From positions 1 through 64,000 of the forward strand of contig NZ_MSIE01000011.1 in assembly GCF_001921205.1 (NCBI RefSeq): a stretch of DNA of 64,000 nt. Direction: 5' to 3'. Source of the DNA: Actinophytocola xanthii (lineage in GTDB: Bacteria; Actinomycetota; Actinomycetes; Mycobacteriales; Pseudonocardiaceae). Positions within the stretch are counted from its first letter, which is position 1. Each line of letters starts with the position of its first letter. The notes under the pieces were generated by a model. It saw nothing but the letters and a program-made list of their open reading frames with translations, was not told where the DNA came from and ran no database searches. The position numbers were made by a program, and so were the translations under genes. This document shows positions 26,186 to 33,767 of this stretch, piece by piece.

Positions 26186-27718
26186 ATGACCGAGTCCCCG
26201 CCGCTGGTCGACATGCGCGGCATCCACGTCGAGTTCCCGGGCGTGAAGGCCCTGGAGGACGTCGACTTCCGCCTGTTCCCCGGTGAGGTGCACGCCCTGA
26301 TGGGCGAGAACGGTGCCGGCAAGTCCACGCTCATCAAGGCGCTCACCGGGGTGCACCCGCTGGAGGCGGGCGAGATCCACCTCGACGGCGCGCCGGTGTC
26401 GTTCCCCGGACCGGCCCAGGCTCAGGCGGCCGGCATCAGCACCGTGTACCAGGAGGTGAACCTGTGCACGAACCTCTCCGTGGCCGAGAACATCCTGCTG
26501 GGCCGGGAGCCGCGCAGGTTCGGGGTCATCGACGGCCGGACGATGCGTGCCCGGGCCGCGACGCTGCTCGCCCGGATGGGGCTGACGATCGACCCCGGGT
26601 CGGCGCTGGGCAGCCACCCGATCGCCGTGCAGCAGCTCGTCGCGATCGCCCGGGCGGTCGCCGTCGACGCGCGCGTGCTCATCCTGGACGAGCCGACCTC
26701 CAGCCTGGACACCGACGAGGTGGCCGAGCTGTTCCGGATCATCCGCGTGCTCCGCGCGGAGGGGGTCGCCGTCCTGTTCGTCACGCACTTCATCGAGCAG
26801 GTCTACGAGATCTCCGACCGGGTCACCGTGCTGCGCAACGGGAAACTGGTCGGCGAGTACGCCACCAGCGCGCTGAGCCGGATCGACCTGGTGTCCGCCA
26901 TGATCGGTCGTGAGCTCGGCGTCCTCGAGGAGGTCGAGCGCCGGTCGGAACGGCGCAGCGCCGACCCCGCTCCCCTGCTGCGGGCCGAGGGGCTCGGCCG
27001 GGCGGGAGCCATCGCGCCGTTCGACCTGGAGATCCACGCCGGCGAGGTCGTCGGGCTCGCCGGGCTGCTCGGGTCCGGCCGGACCGAGCTGGCGCGGCTG
27101 CTGTTCGGCGCGGACCGCGCGGACACCGGCCGGGTCCTGATGGACGGCGAGCCGCTGCGGCAGCGGGGCGGCCCGAGAGCCGCGCTCGCCAAGGGGATCG
27201 CGTTCTCCTCCGAGGACCGCAAGGCCGACGGCCTCGTCGCCGACCTCACCGTGCGCGACAACATGATTCTCGCGATGCAGGCCGCCCGCGGCTGGGCCCG
27301 CCAGGTGCCCCGCCGCACTGCCGACGAGCTGGTCGAGAAGTACCTGACCGAGCTGGACATCCGACCGGCCAACCCGGACGCGGTCGTGGGCACCCTCTCC
27401 GGCGGCAACCAGCAGAAGGTGCTGCTCGCCCGGTGGCTGATCACCCGGCCCCGGCTGCTGATCCTCGACGAGCCGACCCGCGGCATCGACGTCGGCGCCA
27501 AGGCGCACATCCAGAAGGTGGTCGCCGACCTCGCCGCCGACGGCATGGCGGTGCTGTTCATCTCGGCCGAGCTCGAGGAGGTCGTGCGGATCTCCGACCG
27601 GATCGTGGTGCTCCGCGACCGGCACAAGATCGCCGAGCTGTCCGGCTCGGCGGCCGGCGTGGACGAGGTGATGGAGCTGATCGCCAGCGGCTCCACGAAG
27701 GTGGAGGCCCTCTCATGA
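26186..27718 (+). CDS. ytfR: Sugar ABC transporter ATP-binding protein
   Basis: This is a 510-residue duplicated CUT2 ATPase. The first half has [19 protein letters not shown], a degenerate signature region and [12 protein letters not shown]. The second half has [35 protein letters not shown] and [17 protein letters not shown] 26186 follows the intercistronic hairpin with a modest AAGGA SD. Its stop overlaps the ytfT ATG (ATGA). It provides energy for the YtfT/YjfF permease pair. Confidence 0.93.
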   Translation: MTESPPLVDMRGIHVEFPGVKALEDVDFRLFPGEVHALMGENGAGKSTLIKALTGVHPLEAGEIHLDGAPVSFPGPAQAQAAGISTVYQEVNLCTNLSVAENILLGREPRRFGVIDGRTMRARAATLLARMGLTIDPGSALGSHPIAVQQLVAIARAVAVDARVLILDEPTSSLDTDEVAELFRIIRVLRAEGVAVLFVTHFIEQVYEISDRVTVLRNGKLVGEYATSALSRIDLVSAMIGRELGVLEEVERRSERRSADPAPLLRAEGLGRAGAIAPFDLEIHAGEVVGLAGLLGSGRTELARLLFGADRADTGRVLMDGEPLRQRGGPRAALAKGIAFSSEDRKADGLVADLTVRDNMILAMQAARGWARQVPRRTADELVEKYLTELDIRPANPDAVVGTLSGGNQQKVLLARWLITRPRLLILDEPTRGIDVGAKAHIQKVVADLAADGMAVLFISAELEEVVRISDRIVVLRDRHKIAELSGSAAGVDEVMELIASGSTKVEALS

Positions 27719-28710
27719 CCAGGACCAGACTGCTGTGGCCGGCGCTGGCGCTGGTCGCGCTGCTGCTGCTCAACCTCATCGTCGAACCGTCGTTCTTCGA
27801 GCTGCGACTGCAGGACGGGCACCTGTTCGGCAGCCTCGTCGACATCCTGCGCAACGGGGCGCCGACGCTGCTGATCGCCCTGGGCATGACGCTGGTCATC
27901 GCGACCCGGGGCATCGACCTCTCGGTCGGCGCCGTCGCGGCCATCGCCGGGGCGGTGACCTGCACCTACATCGCGAGCACCGGGGACGCCCTGACGGCCA
28001 TGGCGCTCGCCCTCGGCGTGTGCGTCGTGCTCGGGCTGTGGAACGGTTTCCTGGTCGCGGTCCTCGGCATCCAGCCGATCATCGCGACGCTGGTCCTGAT
28101 GACCGCCGGACGCGGGATCGCGATGCTGCTCACCGAGGGCCAGATCGTGACCGTCGACAATCCGCTCTTCCGCCAGGTCGGTGCCGGCTTCCTGTTCCTG
28201 CCGATCGCGATCCTGATCAGCCTCGCCGCGCTGGTGGCCGTCGCGCTGGTCACCCGGCGAACGGCGCTGGGCATGCTGATCGAGTCGGTCGGCGTGAACC
28301 CGGAGGCGAGCCGGCTCGCCGGGGTCCGGTCGCGCACGATCATCTGGACCGTCTACGTGTTCGCCGCACTCTGCTCGGGCGTGGCCGGGCTGATGATCAG
28401 CTCGAACGTGAGCGCGGCCGACGCCAACAGCGCCGGCCTCTGGATCGAGATGGACGCGATCCTCGCCGTCGTCATCGGCGGCACGCTGCTCACCGGCGGC
28501 AGGTACTCGCTGACCGGAACGCTGCTCGGCGCGCTGACGATCCAGACGCTCACCACGACCGTCTACACGATCGGCGTCCCGCCCGAGGTCACGCTCGTGT
28601 TCAAGGCGGGCGTCGTGATCATCGTCTGCCTGCTGCAGGCGCCGCGGGTCGCACCCGCGCTGACCCGGGCTCCCCAGCCCCGCCAGGTCGAGGAGGCGAT
28701 GGCACGATGA
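27715..28710 (+). CDS. ytfT: Sugar ABC transporter permease
   Basis: This CUT2 permease has 331 residues and about nine membrane helices. The signature is ATRGIDLSVGAVAAIAGAV at about residues 61-79, with GVNPEASRLAGVRSR in the cytoplasmic loop and a conserved IEMDAILAVVIGGTLLTGG near 245. The start overlaps the ytfR stop. The stop overlaps the yjfF start by ATGA, so ytfR-ytfT-yjfF are translationally coupled. It pairs with YjfF to form a heterodimeric channel. Confidence 0.93.
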   Translation: MTRTRLLWPALALVALLLLNLIVEPSFFELRLQDGHLFGSLVDILRNGAPTLLIALGMTLVIATRGIDLSVGAVAAIAGAVTCTYIASTGDALTAMALALGVCVVLGLWNGFLVAVLGIQPIIATLVLMTAGRGIAMLLTEGQIVTVDNPLFRQVGAGFLFLPIAILISLAALVAVALVTRRTALGMLIESVGVNPEASRLAGVRSRTIIWTVYVFAALCSGVAGLMISSNVSAADANSAGLWIEMDAILAVVIGGTLLTGGRYSLTGTLLGALTIQTLTTTVYTIGVPPEVTLVFKAGVVIIVCLLQAPRVAPALTRAPQPRQVEEAMAR

Positions 28711-29708
28711 CCGCACTCACCCAGCCCCGGTTCCTGAGCCGGGTCCAGTCCCGGGTCCCGTCCCGGTTCCTGCCGGTGATCGCGACGTTCGTCGTGTTCG
28801 TGCTGACCTTCGGCGCCGGCGCGGTGCGCTACGAGGGCTTCGCCTCCGGTCAGGTGATCGCGAACCTGTTCATCGACAACGCCTTCCTGATCGTGCTGGC
28901 GGTGGGGATGACGTTCGTGATCCTCACCGGCGGTATCGACCTCTCGGTCGGCGCCGTGGTCGCCCTGTCCACGATGATCGCGGCGGCGACGCTGGAGGCT
29001 GGCTGGCCGGCCTGGCTGGCCGTACTCGCCGTGCTGGCCAGCGGGTCGACGCTGGGTCTCGGCATGGGGCTGATGATCCACAAACTGCGGGTCCAGCCGT
29101 TCATCGCGACCCTCGCCGGCATGTTCCTCGCGCGCGGCCTGTGCTTCGTGATCAGCATCGACTCGATCTCGATCAAGGATCCCGCCTTCCGCACGATCGC
29201 GACCGAGACCGTGATGCTGCCCGGCAAGGTCGCGATCACCTACAGCGTGCTGATCGCGCTGGCGGTGGTCGCCGTCGCGGCGTACGTGCTGCACCTGACC
29301 CGCTTCGGGCGGACCGTGTACGCGGTGGGCGGCAGCGAGTCCTCGGCCCGCCTGATGGGCCTGGCCACCGGCCGCGTCACCGTGGGCGTGTACGTGATCA
29401 GCGGGTTCTGCTCCGCGCTCGCCGGGCTGCTGTTCAGCTTCTACATGCTGTCCGGGTACGGCCTGCACGCCGTCGGGATGGAGCTGGACGCGATCGCCGC
29501 CGTCGTCGTCGGCGGGACCCTCCTCGCGGGAGGCATGGGCTACGTGGGCGGTTCGGTCGTCGGCGTCCTGGTCCTGGGCACCGTGCAGACGATCATCTCG
29601 TTCGAGGGCACGCTCAGCTCGTGGTGGACCAGGATCGTGATCGGCGTGCTGCTCCTGGCCTTCATCGCCCTGCAGCGGCTGATCCTGTACCGCCAGCGGG
29701 ATCTCTAG
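28707..29708 (+). CDS. yjfF: Sugar ABC transporter permease
   Basis: This is the second CUT2 permease of the YtfQRT-YjfF system, with 333 residues. The signature is ILTGGIDLSVGAVVALSTMI near residue 80, with GGSESSARLMGLATGR and MELDAIAAVVVGGTLLAGG. The SD GAGGAGG lies within the end of ytfT. The TAG stop at 29706-29708 is part of the CTAG that borders a short inverted-repeat element, so an insertion may have landed exactly on, or replaced, the native 3' end. Confidence 0.92.
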   Translation: MTALTQPRFLSRVQSRVPSRFLPVIATFVVFVLTFGAGAVRYEGFASGQVIANLFIDNAFLIVLAVGMTFVILTGGIDLSVGAVVALSTMIAAATLEAGWPAWLAVLAVLASGSTLGLGMGLMIHKLRVQPFIATLAGMFLARGLCFVISIDSISIKDPAFRTIATETVMLPGKVAITYSVLIALAVVAVAAYVLHLTRFGRTVYAVGGSESSARLMGLATGRVTVGVYVISGFCSALAGLLFSFYMLSGYGLHAVGMELDAIAAVVVGGTLLAGGMGYVGGSVVGVLVLGTVQTIISFEGTLSSWWTRIVIGVLLLAFIALQRLILYRQRDL

Positions 29709-29874
29709 GGCGCGTCCGCACAGTCTCCGGTCGATGGGCTTGGTGATCCAGGTCGTCGCTGGCAAGGCGGAGGGCGGGCCTCGTACCGGGTCGTACTCGG
29801 CCTGACCCGACAACGCCGCCAGCGGCGAGCTGGACGCGAAGACCGCGACCGAGGGCTGCGCGGACGTGCCCTAG
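29705..29874. mobile_element. MITE-like inverted-repeat element flanked by CTAG
   Basis: CTAGGGCGCGTCCGCACAG (29705-29723) and CTGCGCGGACGTGCCCTAG (29856-29874) are inverted repeats matching at 17 of 19 positions. If CTAG is the target duplication, the element is 162 bp (29709-29870) with 15-bp terminal repeats, and imperfect pairing extends further inside. There is no ORF. The size, terminal repeats and YTAR-type target fit a non-autonomous derivative of an IS5-family element; a parent element is not in this window. Confidence 0.6.
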
Positions 29875-29997
29875 CCGCAATGCCGGTCGTTCAGCTGCCC
29901 GGAAGGCCCCTTGTTGGTCTTGAACGTGCCTGTTCTCGCTGCTCGCCGATCGCGGAGTTGATCTTGCGTCGGCTCAAGCGACCGGCATTGGCCCTAG
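29871..29997. repeat. Second CTAG-bounded inverted-repeat unit
   Basis: AATGCCGGTCG (29879-29889) is repeated in inverted form at 29979-29989. Each copy is four bases inside a CTAG (29871-29874 and 29994-29997). The left CTAG is shared with the preceding element, giving CTAG-element-CTAG-element-CTAG. It could be a second MITE, or the outer half of an older insertion. Confidence 0.45.
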
Positions 29998-30005
29998 CCG
30001 GCGTT

Positions 30006-30671
30006 TCACAGGCTGCGGGCGGTGATGTCGCCGTGCGAGGTGGTGGCGCGGATGTCGAGCTCGGTGGTGCCGTTGTTCTTGAGGGCGTTGTGGATGCGGC
30101 CGTGGCCGGTTCCCGCGTCCAGGGCGGCCGAGACACCTGCCGCGGCGACGACCGAGATGTCGCCGGACTGGGTGCTGAGCACGACCGTGCCGCCGGTGGC
30201 CTCGGCGATCCTGATGTCGCCCCGCGTGGTGGTGATCTCCGCGGGTCCGTGGAGCCGGCCGATCTCGACGTCGCCGTCGACCGCGGTGAGGCGGACGCCC
30301 TCGGCCGCCTCGATCGTGATCTGCCGGTACGCGCCGTCGAAGACGACCTCGCCGAGGCGACCGACGGTCCGGACCTCGGCCGCGGCTGCCTCGGCCTCGA
30401 CCCGGGAGCCGGCGGGCAGGCCGACGGTGACCTCCAGAGATCCACCGTGGCCGACGAGCTTGTTCCTGGGCTCGGGGGTCCGGATCCGCAGAACGCCGTC
30501 GGCGTAGTCGACCGTGGTCCTCTCCGCGGTCTGGACGTCGCGGCTCTTGGCGGGGTTGGCGGGCAGCACCTCGACGGTGGTGTCGGCGCGGTCGGCGGCG
30601 ATGAACTGGACGCGCCCGGCGGGGATGGCCAGGACGACGGAGATCGGGCTGGGGGTGTCGAACGTGTGCAT
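30006..30671 (-). CDS. DUF4097-family beta-strand repeat protein
   Basis: The protein has 221 residues, with ATG 30671 behind a CAGGAGA site. It has no signal peptide. The body is a run of short beta-strands with the recurring pattern of a parallel beta-solenoid (SLEVTVGLPAGSRVEAE, AEITTTRGDIRIAEATG, TVVLSTQSGDISVVAA, ELDIRATTSHGDITA), typical of DUF4097 (PF13349-like) adhesin-type folds. Members are often cytoplasmic and of unknown role. It is a single-gene unit; the region between its stop and the CTAG elements is only about 10 bp. Confidence 0.85.
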   Translation of the reverse strand: MHTFDTPSPISVVLAIPAGRVQFIAADRADTTVEVLPANPAKSRDVQTAERTTVDYADGVLRIRTPEPRNKLVGHGGSLEVTVGLPAGSRVEAEAAAAEVRTVGRLGEVVFDGAYRQITIEAAEGVRLTAVDGDVEIGRLHGPAEITTTRGDIRIAEATGGTVVLSTQSGDISVVAAAGVSAALDAGTGHGRIHNALKNNGTTELDIRATTSHGDITARSL

Positions 30672-30840
30672 CGTGCTCTCCTGAGAGTTCCTTCGAGGGC
30701 CCCCTCTGGTGGGGACCCCGTGCTGGAAACCACGATCACCGGTCGTCCTGACACGGGACGGTCACCGCTCTGACGCGGCCCCTGACACCGCCAACGCCCA
30801 GCTCCGGACACACCAGACCCGCGCGGCCACACCCAGACAG

Positions 30841-30875
30841 ACGATGCCCTCGCGCGTGTGGCGCGAGGGCATCGT
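30841..30875 (-). terminator. Strong terminator hairpin of the matrixin-like gene
   Basis: ACGATGCCCTCGCGC (30841-30855) pairs perfectly over 15 bp with GCGCGAGGGCATCGT (30861-30875) around a GTGTG loop. It sits 38 bp beyond the stop of the minus-strand gene ending at 30914. Confidence 0.85.
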
Positions 30876-30913
30876 CGTCGAGCGGAATCGTCGTCAAGCG
30901 GAGCGGAGGTGGC

Positions 30914-31729
30914 TCAGGCGGCGTACATCGCCTTGAGGCCCTGGACGTCACCGGCGGCGAGGGCGCGGTTGGCGGTGGTGCAGGCGGGGGTCTTGGGGGT
31001 CATGGTCTGGGCGGAGTTCTGGGCGACGTGCTCGAGGCCGGCGGTGTGGCCACGCTCGTGGACCATGACCGACTCGAGGTCGAACTGGTTGCTGCAGCCG
31101 GCGGGCTTGGTGGTGAACCACTTGTGGACCTTGTTGTCGATCAGCACGTCGGAGGACAGCACGGTCTTGGAGCCGGTCCGGTAGTACACGCAGGTGTAGG
31201 CCAGGACGCTGGCGGGCAGGGTGCCCCAGCTGGTGACGCTGACGTTGTCGTTGCCGGTGCAGGTGCCCTTCGGGGAGACCTGCGCCGCCTTCGGGCTCGT
31301 CCCACCGAAGACATCCTTCGTGACCAGCGTGGTCGCCGAGCCGCAGCGCGAACCAGCGGTGAACAGCGTGGTGGTCGCGGACTTGATCGTCGGCAGCGCG
31401 GTCGCCGCCACCGAGGCCGGCGCGCCGGCCGGGTTGTAGTACCAGGTGAAGGTGGCCGGCATCCGCCACTCCGCCAACGCGTAGCGCTTGTCCTGGCAGC
31501 CCGGCGTAGCGGCCGCGGCGGCACCGGCCGTGGTCGCCGCGGCGGCACTCGCGGTGGCGGCCTGCTCGAACGGGGTCGACGCCATGATCGCCTCCGCCAC
31601 CACCGTCACACCGTCCTCGACCGGCGCCACGACGTCCCGGCCGGTGGCCACTGTCGCGACTGCCGAACCCACCGCCGCGACAGCGAGGACCAGGGCGGCG
31701 GTGCGAGTGGCGAACCGGGTGAGCGACAT
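30914..31729 (-). CDS. Secreted matrixin-like zinc metalloprotease
   Basis: The protein has 271 residues. ATG 31729 is chosen for its AAAGGA SD and the signal peptide that starts there (FATRTAALVLAVAAVGSAVA); a 12-codon extension is possible. An Ala-rich low-complexity linker precedes the protease domain (about 78-271). The active-site motif HERGHTAGLEH (224-234) fits the matrixin/metzincin HExGHxxGxxH zinc signature. The downstream Met of MTPKTP could be the Met-turn, and Cys pairs probably form disulfides. A promoter TTGCAA-N16-TAGGTG lies at 31790-31763. The substrate is unknown; pathogen and environmental actinomycetes use such enzymes extracellularly. Confidence 0.8.
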   Translation of the reverse strand: MSLTRFATRTAALVLAVAAVGSAVATVATGRDVVAPVEDGVTVVAEAIMASTPFEQAATASAAAATTAGAAAAATPGCQDKRYALAEWRMPATFTWYYNPAGAPASVAATALPTIKSATTTLFTAGSRCGSATTLVTKDVFGGTSPKAAQVSPKGTCTGNDNVSVTSWGTLPASVLAYTCVYYRTGSKTVLSSDVLIDNKVHKWFTTKPAGCSNQFDLESVMVHERGHTAGLEHVAQNSAQTMTPKTPACTTANRALAAGDVQGLKAMYAA

Positions 31730-31903
31730 CGTGGCGTTTCCTTTGGTGGTGCGGCTTGACACCACCTACATTGCCGCCCACGTGTTGCAACCCAGAGCCC
31801 CGAACAAGAGCAGAACAGGAGTAGGCCCGCACGCTCCCCAACCACAACCCAACCGCACCCGAACACGCCGCTACCGTGGGCGGAACCCACGTCGCCGGCG
31901 AGG

Positions 31904-32671
31904 TCATCCCGTGCCGACAGCGGGACCTCTGACCGCCCGCTCACGGAGCTCGGCGACGGCGGCACGGGCCAGGTCGGTGTGGTCCGCGCCGGCGTGGGTG
32001 AACCGCGACCCGTCCTCGTCACCGAAGAACTCGAGCCCTGACCGGGCGATGTCCTCGAGGAGCTGGGCCTGCGCCTCGAGGTTGAACTCCCGCCAGTGCC
32101 GGCGCCCGCGGTCGAGCTCGTCGGTCCAGCGGTAGGCGCTGGGCTTGACCGTGTGCTGGGCCCACAACGCCTCGGCGGTGTACCGGCAGCCCCGGTGCTG
32201 GTACTGCCAGACGTGCACGCACTCGTGTACGAGGGTGGCCGGGTCCAGACGCGTGCCGAGGTACACCGTGGCGCCCAGGGCGAAGGGCCGGCCGGTGCGG
32301 GTGAACACACCGGCCGGTCCGGGGACCACGCGTACCGCACGCAGGTCGACCGAGCCGCGGAAGACCCGCTCGAGCATCGCCAGCTCGTCGGCGTCGAGCG
32401 CCCGATCACCGCGCGGTACCCCGACGACGGCCTGGCCCAGCGCGACGAGCTTGCCCAGCACGACGAGCACCGCGCCGGCGGCGCCGGCGGGCAGGCGGCG
32501 CGGTGTCGTGGCGAGACCCCGCGTACTCGCCACGACTCCCGCGGCCAGGCTCGTCACCGCGATCGTGACACCGCCGAGCCACCTACCAGGACCGGGCAGC
32601 CGGCGGACCGAGTCGCCGAGCCGGTTGCCGGCGGCCTCGAGCCGCATCACGACACGCATCACCGAACCCAC
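31904..32671 (-). CDS. DUF4157-like putative metalloprotease
   Basis: The protein has 255 residues. Residues about 28-90 carry two hydrophobic stretches (WLGGVTIAVTSLAAGVV, AGAAGAVLVVLGKLVAL). After these comes a predicted zinc motif LVHECVHVWQYQHRG (HECVH 149-153), as in eCIS-core DUF4157-type proteins. ALGATVYLGTRLDPATLVHE just before it is characteristic. The start is uncertain: GTG 32671 opens the frame, but ATG 32659 or 32650 is equally possible and no clear SD exists. It is located on the same strand, upstream of the matrixin-like gene, with no obvious shared transcript. Confidence 0.7.
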   Translation of the reverse strand: MGSVMRVVMRLEAAGNRLGDSVRRLPGPGRWLGGVTIAVTSLAAGVVASTRGLATTPRRLPAGAAGAVLVVLGKLVALGQAVVGVPRGDRALDADELAMLERVFRGSVDLRAVRVVPGPAGVFTRTGRPFALGATVYLGTRLDPATLVHECVHVWQYQHRGCRYTAEALWAQHTVKPSAYRWTDELDRGRRHWREFNLEAQAQLLEDIARSGLEFFGDEDGSRFTHAGADHTDLARAAVAELRERAVRGPAVGTG

Positions 32672-32716
32672 ACCGGGTACATCCGGTGCGCCCCCGGCGC
32701 TGTTACCGCCTTTTCG

Positions 32717-33532
32717 TCACCCGGTCAACAACGGGACGAGCTGCTCCTCCTCATAGGTCAGGTGCGCCTCCAGCTCCTCAATGAGACGGTCGACCTCCGC
32801 CCGGCCGCCGGTGCCCGCGGTGACCGCCTGCTGCAGCTCTGCGACCAGTGCGGCGACGGTCTCGTGCTCGGCACGCAGGCGTTCCAGTGTGGACTCGAGC
32901 TCCGGGTAGCGCTCCCCCAGGGCGGGGAACAGCCCGCCGTCCTCCATCTTGTGGTGGTACTCGAGCCCCTGGCAGACGTTCAGGCAGTTGATCCGCAGCT
33001 GCACCCCGAGACCCGGCCCGGCCTTGGCGAACTCCTCCCGGATGATCCCGAGCTCGCGGCGGAACGCGTCGTGGATCAGGCGCAGGCCCTCCCCCGGCGA
33101 GGACGCCTGCGGCGGGACGTGTTCGACCGGGGCCAGTGCCACCACCGGCAGCACGCGGCCGGACTTCTCCTCGTAGTCCGCCCACCCCCGGTCGGCCTCG
33201 ACCGCGCGGGCGAAGACCTCGTCGCGCTCGGCGCCGGTGAGCACCTCCGCCTCGGCCTCGTAGGTACGCATCCCGTCCTCGACGCTGACCCGGGGGTTGG
33301 CCACCAGGTTGCGGAACCACGCGGGATGCCGGCGGCCGCCGCCGGCCGACCCGATGACGATGATCCGCTCGCCCGCGTCGGGCAGGTAGCCGAGCGGGAC
33401 GGTATGCCTGGCACCGGTGCGCGCACCGGTGGTGGTGAGCAGGATCAGGCGGGCGCCGGCGAAGTAGCCGCCGACGCGGCCGCGGTTCGCCCGGAACTCC
33501 TCGATGACCTGCTGGTTGAAATCGACAGTCAC
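32717..33532 (-). CDS. Deazaflavin-dependent nitroreductase-like/hemerythrin fusion protein
   Basis: The protein has 271 residues, from GTG 33532 behind GGAGAACA. The N-terminal half (1-135) is a DDN-type split-barrel: VIEEFRANRGRVGGYFAG, ILLTTTGARTGARHTVPLGY and NLVANPRVSVEDG, where F420 is expected to bind. The C-terminal half (about 145-271) is an HHE hemerythrin-like domain: RLIHDAFRRELG, CQGLEYHHKMEDGGLFP, LRAEHETVAAL and LEAHLTYEEEQLVPLL supply the His/Glu ligands of a di-iron site. This puts a redox cofactor enzyme next to an O2/NO-sensing or iron-binding module. The physiological role is not evident. Confidence 0.85.
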   Translation of the reverse strand: MTVDFNQQVIEEFRANRGRVGGYFAGARLILLTTTGARTGARHTVPLGYLPDAGERIIVIGSAGGGRRHPAWFRNLVANPRVSVEDGMRTYEAEAEVLTGAERDEVFARAVEADRGWADYEEKSGRVLPVVALAPVEHVPPQASSPGEGLRLIHDAFRRELGIIREEFAKAGPGLGVQLRINCLNVCQGLEYHHKMEDGGLFPALGERYPELESTLERLRAEHETVAALVAELQQAVTAGTGGRAEVDRLIEELEAHLTYEEEQLVPLLTG

Positions 33533-33715
33533 GTGTGTTCTCCACGTTCGAACAGGAAGGAAAGGAAACGTGTGTGGAGAACAACGACGGCGGGCTCCGA
33601 GCCCGCCCCGCGGTCACGCCGTGACCGGGAACCTCACTCGTGCGTGGCCCATGGCCGACCCGGCAGTCACGCCCGGAACTCTAACCGCACGAACGCGCGC
33701 GACGCAACGAGAAAC

Positions 33716-33754
33716 GGAGGCCGCCCGGGACATGCCCCGTCCCGAGCGGCCTCC
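33716..33754 (-). terminator. Terminator hairpin after the SGNH hydrolase gene
   Basis: GGAGGCCGCCCGGGAC (33716-33731) pairs with GTCCCGAGCGGCCTCC (33739-33754), 15 of 16 bp, around a 7-nt loop, 13 bp past the stop at 33768. A second short palindrome, GGCGGGCTCCGAGCCCGCC (33589-33607), lies further on, in the leader of the next gene. Confidence 0.8.
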
Positions 33755-33767
33755 GCGGCGGGGGACC

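Noticed and set aside
27735-29708. A 657-codon frame spanning ytfT and yjfF
   Set aside because: Only its 3' part in frame (28707-29708) is a real permease; the 5' part is a shadow of ytfT.
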